A DNA stretch of 50,341 nucleotides from an uncultured Phocaeicola sp. (GTDB lineage Bacteria > Bacteroidota > Bacteroidia > Bacteroidales > Bacteroidaceae). Of the stretch, positions 1-6,830 are shown piece by piece. Position 1 is the first letter of the stretch, and each line of letters starts with the position of its first letter. Position numbers and translations under genes: made by a program. The notes beneath the pieces are model-generated. The model was not told the DNA's origin. It searched no databases and was given only the letters and a program-made list of their open reading frames with translations. Where the stretch lies: the NCBI GenBank assembly GCA_948579315.1, contig CAPAOL010000024.1:1-50341 (forward strand), given 5' to 3'.

Positions 1-10
1 GGATGGAGCT

Positions 11-45
11 CTTTTCAATTAGAATACAGCGCACTTTTCAATTAG
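11..45. repeat. Two direct copies of CTTTTCAATTAG, 23 bp apart
   Basis: Identical 12-mers lie at 11-22 and 34-45, just beyond the 3' end of the HTH gene. The spacing is 23 bp, close to two helical turns. They could be protein-binding sites or the scar of an end sequence. No function can be assigned from this alone. Confidence 0.6.
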
Positions 46-48
46 TAT

Positions 49-606
49 CTACACCATACTGAACAGCCTCTTTCCTGAAAGAGTGGCTGAAGGAATGTTG
101 TTTTCTTTAGCAATCACATAAAGTCTGCTATAAGAAATCTGGTACTTTTCTTCTATCTCTTTTGCAGAGTAGAAATCAGTAATTGTTTTTGTAGACTTAA
201 TAGGTCTCTCTTGCATTGTTTTTACGCTTTTTAAATTCATCATAACCATTTCAACCTCTTTGCGTTTAACAATAATTCTACTACCAATTTGTGAAAAAGG
301 AATTTCATAAATCCGCATGTAAGTATAAATACTTTTTCTGTTTACCCCCAGATAAATGGCGAGTTGTTTCAGGCTGATAAATTCTCTCGCCTGTATAACT
401 TCCAGTTCATCTACAGCCAGACGGATTCTTTTCTTCTTTTCCTCTTTCACTTCTTTTGTGACTGCATTATAGCGGTCACTTCTAATTAACTCCTTGTAAT
501 ACTTGTCGTTACAAGCCTTACAACAGAAACGTGTCTTGCAGGTCTTTGCTATGAAAGTTTTCCTGCAAAATTCACAGATTCTTTCAATTCTTACCTTGTT
601 ACCCAT
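49..606 (-). CDS. Zinc-finger and double-HTH DNA-binding protein (excisionase-like)
   Basis: The 185-residue protein has an N-terminal Cys cluster resembling a small zinc finger (C11, C14, C28, C32), a basic linker, then two helix-turn-helix segments of the excisionase/MerR-like type. The first is at about residues 70-125 (LKQLAIYLGVNRKSIYTYM), the second at 142-185 (SAKEIEEKYQISYSRLYVIA). Proteins of this build commonly sit beside integrases in Bacteroidales mobile elements and help excision or regulation; that role is inferred here. The second HTH ends almost immediately after its GKRLFS wing, so the C-terminus looks short and may have been cut by recombination near base 50. Upstream repeats at 637-666 are possible operators. 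Coding is clear; function is uncertain. Confidence 0.75.
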   Translation of the reverse strand: MGNKVRIERICEFCRKTFIAKTCKTRFCCKACNDKYYKELIRSDRYNAVTKEVKEEKKKRIRLAVDELEVIQAREFISLKQLAIYLGVNRKSIYTYMRIYEIPFSQIGSRIIVKRKEVEMVMMNLKSVKTMQERPIKSTKTITDFYSAKEIEEKYQISYSRLYVIAKENNIPSATLSGKRLFSMV

Positions 607-636
607 ATTTTACTCTCCAAAACTCGCTGCGAAATA

Positions 637-666
637 GTGTGTAAAGGTGTGTAATGATGTGTAAAT
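637..666. repeat. Three TGTGTAA motifs at exact 10-bp spacing
   Basis: TGTGTAA occurs at 638-644, 648-654 and 658-664, a 10-bp period placing all three on nearly the same face of the helix. The array starts about 30 bp upstream of the start codon of the minus-strand HTH gene, where an operator or excisionase site array would be expected. Binding is inferred. Confidence 0.6.
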
Positions 667-759
667 ACCTTTTGTACTTCGCACACGTTGTTAGTGAAAA
701 ATTACTCTAATGAGTCAACAGGTACTTTCGGGGTACAAAAATATGCAAAACCGTGAAAA

Positions 760-794
760 TAAACAATGTTAGCGTAGATTGCTAACATTGTTTA
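760..794. repeat. Perfect 14-bp inverted repeat with 7-bp spacer
   Basis: The arms at 760-773 and 781-794 are exact reverse complements around the spacer GTAGATT. No T-run follows on the plus strand. On the minus strand a T-rich tail follows, but no minus-strand gene ends here. It lies between the HTH gene and the susC remnant, so it may be a recombinase or regulator site near the element boundary. It could also be a hairpin terminator protecting the junction. Confidence 0.6.
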
Positions 795-818
795 ATATAT
801 TGATTATTAGACTTTTAT

Positions 819-1298
819 TTGTTATTGTTTGCTGGCGTTTTTCATCGTTTTTCAGTCCTTATTTCCCGATGCAAAAATTTAGATTTGAATTTGTATTTCC
901 GAGGTAATTTGGGTTATCAGATCTATGATGTCCATGATTTGTATTATGGCTTGCAGGATGCAGCTCCGAATACGAATGTGCTGGAGTCCGCTTACAAGGA
1001 AAATAGGAAAATTACTACAGGAAAAAATGTGCATAGCAGTTATTTTGTACATAATGGTGATTTTATGAAGTTGGATGTCGCTACATTGGGGTATACTTGG
1101 AATATAAATAATAAGTGGGTTGAAAAGGCACGTTTCTATATTACAGGACGTAATTTGTTCACTATTAGCGGATATCACAGAGGACTAGATAAGGATGCAT
1201 ATTGTGTAAATGGTATGGAACCCGGTCTACCTTACAGTAAGAATGGATATTATCCGTCTTCACGTCAATTCTTGTTTGGTATTCAACTTAACTTCTAA
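819..1298 (+). pseudogene. C-terminal remnant of a SusC-like TonB-dependent receptor
   Basis: From about 873 the translation matches the end of a SusC-family outer-membrane receptor: the LYFRGNLGYQIYDVHDLYYG region, a later GDFMKLDVATLGYTW strand, FYITGRNLFTISGY, and the typical final strand ending in an aromatic residue (IQLNF). Complete members run about 950-1100 residues; only ~140 remain. The signal peptide, carboxypeptidase-like domain, TonB box, plug and most of the barrel are missing. The preceding codons (819-872, TTG start) show no SusC similarity. It sits 12 bp upstream of a susD gene, as expected for a former SusC/SusD pair. It cannot form a working porin. Truncation by an element to its left is the likely cause. 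Confidence 0.85.
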
Positions 1299-1310
1299 AT
1301 TTATTACTTT

Positions 1311-3053
1311 ATGAAAACGTTTAAATTAAAAAATATATTTCTGGGATTAGGAATGTTGGCATCAGTGGGATGTACGGATTTGTCGGAAACTACTTATGAT
1401 ATTGTACCTCAGGATGGATTCTATCAAACCAAGGAGAATGTTCTTCAGGCGTTTGTACGTCCTTTCGGACACGGATATTGGTTGTGTTGTAGGGCGATGT
1501 ATTGGTTTGGCGAACTTTCTGCCGACCATTATATGACTGTGCAAAGAGAGGAACATTGGTATAATGGCGGTGAATATTTCCGTTATCATTATCATACTTG
1601 GACTGTTGATGATTGGTATGTTAATGCAATTTGGGAAGATACTTACAGAGGGATCATTCAGTGTAATGCCAGTATTTCTGATATAAGTAAGCTGAATCCT
1701 GCAAAGTTTGGCTTTTCACAGCAAGAGTTTGATGATTTTATTTCTCAAACACGTGTTTTACGTGCGTGGATGTATATGTCTATATTCGATTTAGTACATA
1801 ATATACCAATTGTTACGGATTATCCAACTACAGAGTTGCCGGCACAATCAGAGCCAAAAGAAACTTTTGCTTTTATTGAACAAGAGCTGTTGGAATCATT
1901 GCCTGCGTTACAAAAAAAAGAAAGTAATAATGGAAATGGCTTAAAGCAGGGTCAATGGACCCAGGGAGCTTGTGCTGCCTTATTGGTAAGGTTGTATATG
2001 AACGCTAGTTGGTGGATTGATGAGGACAAGACGGTCGAAGCTGAAAAATACTGTGAAAAAATTATAGATGGTGAATACGGTTTCTATGATATAGATAATA
2101 GGTGGGATGCGCCGTTTGATTGGGATAACGATAAGTCTAATGAATTATTGTTTGGTTATCCATCCTCGTTTGGTGGTATGCATTGGCTTTATGATTATGA
2201 AATGTTTTGGCAGGTTGCTCCGTTCCTCTCTTCGAAATATTTCGGTTTTACAGATTGGGGGAATTGTAACCCCAAATATGCATTACAGCCAGGATTAGAT
2301 TTAAATGGAAATGAATATTCCTTTGAAAATGGAAAACCGGTCCGTAAGTTTATGAAATATCCTGATGATGTGCGTCTGAAAAAGTATAAAAATTTAGGAA
2401 ATAGCAAACGCGAAGGAATGTTTTTGTATGGCGACCTACCTTATGAAACGGCAAATGGAACGGAATATGTTACTTCGGACAATGGAGCTTACAAACTTTA
2501 CATTCGTGATCAAGTAGGTATTTTCCGCGATACAGATCCTGCTAGTTTCTCTCCCAATCCTTCTAGTGGAACCCAAACTCCAAAATCGGCTATGGCTTAC
2601 GGAGATCAGAATTCAGGTTGGTGTTTGATAAAATATCCTATTTATCGTTCGGATGATGCAGGTAAAATAGAATCGGATTATGCTTTGATCCGTTTAGCGG
2701 AAATTTATTATTATTTGGCAGAAATTCGTTTTTATCAGGGTAGAAAGGCAGAAGCGGAAAAATTACTGAATTATGTACGGAAGCGTTATTATCCAGCAGG
2801 TTCTTCTAGTTTGTATCCTGAGAATGGGAGTGCATTGACAGAACAGGAATTATTGGATGAATGGGGACGGGAATTTTTAGGAGAAGGTTTACGTAGACAG
2901 ACTTTATGCAGGTTCGGGATTTTTAATTCGGGAACTTGGTGGGATAAAGAACCGGATCCAGATAATCATACGATGTGGATACCTCTTTCACGTACTACAT
3001 TGAATACGAATCCAAACTTGAAGCAGAATCCAGGTTATCCATCTGTTAATTAA
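1311..3053 (+). CDS. SusD/RagB-family outer-membrane glycan-binding lipoprotein
   Basis: The 580-residue protein has a signal peptide with a lipobox (SVGC, Cys21), so it should be anchored to the outer membrane. It has the usual SusD features: helical TPR-like N-terminal half (VLRAWMYMSIFDLVHNIPIV), a C-terminal ALIRLAEIYYYLAEI helix, and the closing GREFLGEGLRRQTLCRFG and NPNLKQNPGYP motifs. SusD proteins cap a SusC barrel and capture oligosaccharides. Here the partner SusC is reduced to its last ~140 residues 12 bp upstream, so the protein is probably an orphan unless another SusC serves it. The reading frame is intact. Confidence 0.93.
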   Translation: MKTFKLKNIFLGLGMLASVGCTDLSETTYDIVPQDGFYQTKENVLQAFVRPFGHGYWLCCRAMYWFGELSADHYMTVQREEHWYNGGEYFRYHYHTWTVDDWYVNAIWEDTYRGIIQCNASISDISKLNPAKFGFSQQEFDDFISQTRVLRAWMYMSIFDLVHNIPIVTDYPTTELPAQSEPKETFAFIEQELLESLPALQKKESNNGNGLKQGQWTQGACAALLVRLYMNASWWIDEDKTVEAEKYCEKIIDGEYGFYDIDNRWDAPFDWDNDKSNELLFGYPSSFGGMHWLYDYEMFWQVAPFLSSKYFGFTDWGNCNPKYALQPGLDLNGNEYSFENGKPVRKFMKYPDDVRLKKYKNLGNSKREGMFLYGDLPYETANGTEYVTSDNGAYKLYIRDQVGIFRDTDPASFSPNPSSGTQTPKSAMAYGDQNSGWCLIKYPIYRSDDAGKIESDYALIRLAEIYYYLAEIRFYQGRKAEAEKLLNYVRKRYYPAGSSSLYPENGSALTEQELLDEWGREFLGEGLRRQTLCRFGIFNSGTWWDKEPDPDNHTMWIPLSRTTLNTNPNLKQNPGYPSVN

Positions 3054-3074
3054 AAAATTGATAATCTCATTTTT

Positions 3075-3115
3075 ATCCGATAACTTGTATGTATATCTAC
3101 ATCTTGTTGTCGGAT
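3075..3115 (+). promoter_or_regulatory. Stem-loop between susD and the GH30 gene
   Basis: ATCCGATAAC at 3075-3084 pairs with GTTGTCGGAT at 3106-3115 (10 bp, one G-U) around a 21-nt loop. A T-run follows only after 10 bases, so it is a weak terminator at best. A stem here may set mRNA stability between the binding-protein gene and the enzyme gene. Confidence 0.4.
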
Positions 3116-3158
3116 TGTTGAATAATTTTTGTATTTAAATAATTAGAACATTAATAGT

Positions 3159-4666
3159 ATGAAAAAAAATAAATTCTTATTTTGTATCGGTCTGTTACTG
3201 ACTGTTGCGACGATTGTAAATGCACAGTCTGTGACTTGGATTAGTAGTACCGAAGGCAATGTATGGCAAAAATCAAAAGTGAAGTTGCAGTCAAAATCAG
3301 AACAAAATCCTGTTTTACAGGTAGATGGAACAGAGAACGGTGTTGCTTTCAAGAATTGGGGAACTACTTTCAATGAACTTTGTTGGGATGCTCTTGGGTT
3401 ATTAACTCGTACTGAACAAGATGAAATATTGTATAATATATTTTCTCCGCAAGGTGATTTACGGATTACGCGTGGACGAATTTCGATGGGAGCCAATGAT
3501 TACGCTCGTTCTTGGTATAGTTGTGACGAAGTGGAGGGTGACTTTGAATTGAGATATTTTAATATTAATCGTGATAAACAGACTATTATTCCTTTCATAC
3601 GTGCTGCACAAAAATATAATCCGAATCTTACATTTTGGATATCACCTTGGTGTCCTCCAAGCTGGATGAAAATAAATGGAGATTATCCGGTTTTAAGTAG
3701 TCCGTTTAATAGTTTGTCAGAGAAACAGAATTATTTATTATATGGTGCTACAGGCGGTCAGGTTGATGAGAATGAAATGAAGTTGACCGGTGCCCGTGAT
3801 GGAGTTTTTCCTCGCCAACTTGCGACAACTGACTTTATGATTCAAGATCCACGTTATTTGCAGACTTATGCAGATTATTTTTGTCGGTTTATAGATGCCT
3901 ATAAAGAACAAGGAATTCCCATTGATATGGTAATGTATCAGAATGAAGCGTACAGTTACACTCCTTATCCTGGTTGTGCCTGGACTGCCACCGGTACGAT
4001 TCGTTTCAATAAAGAATATTTAGCTCCTACTTTGAGGCAAATGCATCCTGAGGTGAAGCTTTATTTAGGTACTTTTAATACGAATCGCCAAGATCATGTA
4101 GAAACAATTCTTGCTGATACGGCTTTATGTAATTGTATTCGTGGTATGGGATTTCAATGGGAAGGACGTGAAATACTTCCTTCCATAAGAAAACAGCATC
4201 CCGAATGGGAATATATCTGTTCGGAAAGCGAATGCGGTTGGGGTAGTTTTGATTGGAAGGCAGCAGAACATACATTTGAGTTGATAAATCATTATTTAGG
4301 GAATGGATGTTGTGAATATAATTTTTGGAATTGTATTTTGACCGATAAAGGTGAAAGTCCGTGGGGATGGAAACAGAATGCGTTGATTCGTGTGGATTCG
4401 GAAAAACGTACGTTTGTTTATACCCCGGAGTATTATGCGTAAAGCATTATAGCAAAATGGTGGCTCCAGGATCAAAAATCTTACAATACAAGGCAAAGGG
4501 GGAGGATAACCAACCAGTCATTATATTCCTGACTCCTGAGAATCAGTATTTGGTAGTGGCGGGGAATTTTAATGGCAAACAACAAAATTTGAGTGTAAAA
4601 CTGGCGGGAAAATATTTGGAGGTGACGTTGCAGCCCCATTCTCTAAATACATTTTATACAAAATGA
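3159..4666 (+). pseudogene. GH30 glycoside hydrolase, frameshifted near its C-terminus
   Basis: The first frame (3159-4442, 427 aa) has a signal peptide ending VNAQ and a GH30 TIM barrel. The acid/base Glu lies in MYQNEAYSY (E263) and the nucleophile in SESECGWG (E358). It stops after TPEYYA, but the +2 frame continues at once with VKHYSKMVAPGSK and runs to 4666, encoding the beta-sandwich domain normally fused to the barrel. One extra base near 4438-4440 (for example GCGGTAAAG instead of GCGTAAAG) would join the frames into ~502 residues. Both catalytic residues survive, so a barrel without its C-terminal domain may be made. GH30 members cleave beta-xylan, beta-1,6-galactan or beta-glucosides; specificity is not clear. 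The neighbouring susC is also broken. Confidence 0.85.
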
Positions 4667-4694
4667 TCACAAGGAATAATCCTCGTTAAATTGA

Positions 4695-4732
4695 TATCCA
4701 TTGTAGGGATCGGTGGATTCTTACAATGGATA
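4695..4732 (+). repeat. 11-bp inverted repeat after the GH30 gene
   Basis: TATCCATTGTA (4695-4705) and TACAATGGATA (4722-4732) are exact reverse complements around a 16-nt loop. An A-run follows on the plus strand rather than T, so this is not a standard intrinsic terminator. It separates the damaged locus from the GH43 promoter. Confidence 0.45.
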
Positions 4733-4824
4733 AAAAAGATGTAAAACTTCTATTTTCCCCCATTTGACCGAATAAAGTCCCTCTTTTGAAAGATTTATAT
4801 ACCCATCGTTAGGATTGTATTTTC

Positions 4825-4832
4825 TATCTTTG
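4825..4832 (+). promoter_or_regulatory. -7 box TATCTTTG for the GH43-GH51-GH35 operon
   Basis: An exact match to the Bacteroidetes -7 consensus TAnnTTTG lies 28 bp upstream of the ATG at 4860, giving a short leader. No convincing -33 TTTG is seen. Its position shows that an upstream in-frame TTG at 4815 is not the start. Confidence 0.65.
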
Positions 4833-4859
4833 CATCAAACAATTTTTGAACTAATTATT

Positions 4860-6803
4860 ATGAAACACAAAATCCTTACTTTCTTTTTGGCTTGTCTTGT
4901 GCCCTGGCTGGCAGGAGCACAGCAATCTGCCAATAGTCAAAACAATGTAGCCGAAAAAGATTACATAGCTTATCTCTTTACCTATTTTACAGGTAACCAC
5001 ATCAGCGAGGAAGCCGTATGCTATGCGGTAAGTACGGACGGATATACCTATTGGGCACTGAATGACAACAAACCTGTCATTGATTCCAAAATCATCAGTT
5101 CTACCGGTGGTGTGCGCGATCCGCATATCCTGCGTTGCGAAGACGGAAAGACATTCTATATGGTGGTTACCGATATGGTTTCTGACAATGGATGGGATTC
5201 CAATCGTGCCATGGTGTTGCTGAAATCTACAGACTTGGTGAACTGGAACCATTCTGTCATCAATATGCAGAAACGTTATGCTGGACAGGAAAAACTGAAA
5301 CGGGTATGGGCTCCTCAGACTATCTTCGATGCGGAAGCCGGAAAATACTTGGTCTATTGGTCAATGAAATATGGTGATGGGGCAGATGTGATTTATTATG
5401 CTTATGCCAATAAAGAATTTACCGACCTGGAAGGTGAACCGAAACCGCTTTTCATCTCTGAAAACAAGAAATCTTGCATAGACGGTGATATCGTATATAA
5501 AGATGGAATCTACCACCTGTTTTATAAAACTGAAGGACATGGAAACGGCATCCGGGTAGCAACTACCCGTTCACTGACTTCGGGACAATGGGAGGAAGAA
5601 CCCGACTACAAGCAGCAGACCCCGGAAGCGGTGGAAGGTGCGGGAACTTTCAAACTGATAGGCCAGAATAAATACATTTTGATGTATGATGTCTATATGA
5701 AAGGTAAATACCAGTTTACCGAAACGACCGATTTGAAAAACTTTAAAGTGATAGACAGTGAGGTGAAGATGAATTTTCATCCGCGTCACGGAACTATCAT
5801 CCCCATTACCCGTGCCGAGTTGAAGCGCATCACCGACAAATGGCCTTCAAAGGAAATGGGCAATATAACGATTCCCAACAATCCCGTGCTGCAAGGTTTC
5901 CATGCTGACCCCGAGATATTGTATTCTCATCAGACTAAAAAATATTATATCTATTCCACCACCGACGGACAGCCCGGATGGGGCGGATGGTATTTCAGTG
6001 TCTTCTCTTCGGATAATCTGAAGGACTGGAAAGATGAAGGGGTGATGCTTGATTTGAAATCCGATCAGGTGGCATGGGCGGATGGAAACGCATGGGCTCC
6101 GTGCATTGAAGAGAAAATGGTGGATGGAAAGTATAAATATTTCTTCTATTTCAGTGGTAATCCTGTAGCCGGAGGCGGCAAGCAGATTGGGGTGGCGGTA
6201 GCCGATTCACCCATTGGTCCGTTCAAAGACTTGGGACATCCCATTATTACTGAATCTCCCGTGGGCCACGGACAGCAGATTGATGTGGATGTGTTTACCG
6301 ATCCGGTTTCGGGAAAATCCTATCTGTACTGGGGCAATGGTTATATGGCGGGCGCCGAACTGAATGAGGATATGGTTTCCATCAAAAAGAATACCTTGAC
6401 CGTATTGACACCGAAAGGAGGAAGTCTGAAAGATTACGCTTTCCGTGAAGCGGCATATGTGTTCTATCGTAATGGTCTTTACTACTTTATGTGGTCGGTG
6501 GATGATACCGGTTCGCCCAACTATCATGTGGCATACGGTACGTCGAAATCTCCGCTAGGTCCTATAAAGGTTGCTAAGAAACCGGTGGTACTGATTCAGG
6601 ATCCTGCAAAGGAAATCTATGGACCTGCGCACAATGCAGTCCTACAAATTCCGGGTACGGATGAGTGGTACATTGTATATCATCGTATTAATAAGAACTT
6701 TATAGATCGTGAGAAGGGTCCTGGCGTGCATCGTGAAGTATGTATAGACCGTATGGAATTTAATCCGGACGGAACCATCAGGAAGGTTGTTCCCACGTTA
6801 TAA
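4860..6803 (+). CDS. Secreted protein with two GH43 beta-propeller domains
   Basis: The ATG at 4860 gives a clean signal peptide ending AGAQ; the mature protein is about 630 residues. Two five-bladed GH43 propellers follow. Domain 1 (about 30-330) has candidate acidic residues in VRDPHIL, CIDGDIVY and VEGAGTF. Domain 2 (about 335-645) has HADPEIL, QQIDVDVFTD and FREAAYVFY. The Asp/Asp/Glu pattern suggests both could be active, although often only one is. GH43 enzymes remove arabinofuranose, xylose or galactose. With the GH51 and GH35 genes 27 and 16 bp apart downstream, an arabinose- and galactose-containing substrate is likely. First gene of its operon, with its own promoter. Confidence 0.88.
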   Translation: MKHKILTFFLACLVPWLAGAQQSANSQNNVAEKDYIAYLFTYFTGNHISEEAVCYAVSTDGYTYWALNDNKPVIDSKIISSTGGVRDPHILRCEDGKTFYMVVTDMVSDNGWDSNRAMVLLKSTDLVNWNHSVINMQKRYAGQEKLKRVWAPQTIFDAEAGKYLVYWSMKYGDGADVIYYAYANKEFTDLEGEPKPLFISENKKSCIDGDIVYKDGIYHLFYKTEGHGNGIRVATTRSLTSGQWEEEPDYKQQTPEAVEGAGTFKLIGQNKYILMYDVYMKGKYQFTETTDLKNFKVIDSEVKMNFHPRHGTIIPITRAELKRITDKWPSKEMGNITIPNNPVLQGFHADPEILYSHQTKKYYIYSTTDGQPGWGGWYFSVFSSDNLKDWKDEGVMLDLKSDQVAWADGNAWAPCIEEKMVDGKYKYFFYFSGNPVAGGGKQIGVAVADSPIGPFKDLGHPIITESPVGHGQQIDVDVFTDPVSGKSYLYWGNGYMAGAELNEDMVSIKKNTLTVLTPKGGSLKDYAFREAAYVFYRNGLYYFMWSVDDTGSPNYHVAYGTSKSPLGPIKVAKKPVVLIQDPAKEIYGPAHNAVLQIPGTDEWYIVYHRINKNFIDREKGPGVHREVCIDRMEFNPDGTIRKVVPTL

Positions 6804-6830
6804 AAGAAACATGACAATAAAGCATATACC

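Larger units (their letters stand above)
1..870. mobile_element. Probable end of an integrated element inside a susC-like gene
   Basis: The stretch carries an excisionase-like HTH gene reading outward, a 10-bp-period repeat array, and a perfect inverted repeat. Homology to a SusC C-terminus begins abruptly at about 873. A TonB-dependent receptor that starts in its last barrel strands, next to a recombination-type DNA-binding gene, is best read as an insertion junction. I see no integrase, transposase or defined att site in the window, so the element type and exact boundary are inferred; the rest would lie left of base 1. Confidence 0.45.

Noticed and set aside
820..834. CTnDOT-type integration core (TTTGC at 828-832)
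   Set aside because: Only the last five bases resemble the core sequence; too weak to assign the element.
4815..4859. Upstream TTG start for the GH43 gene
   Set aside because: It would place the -7 box inside the coding region and spoil the signal peptide starting at 4860.
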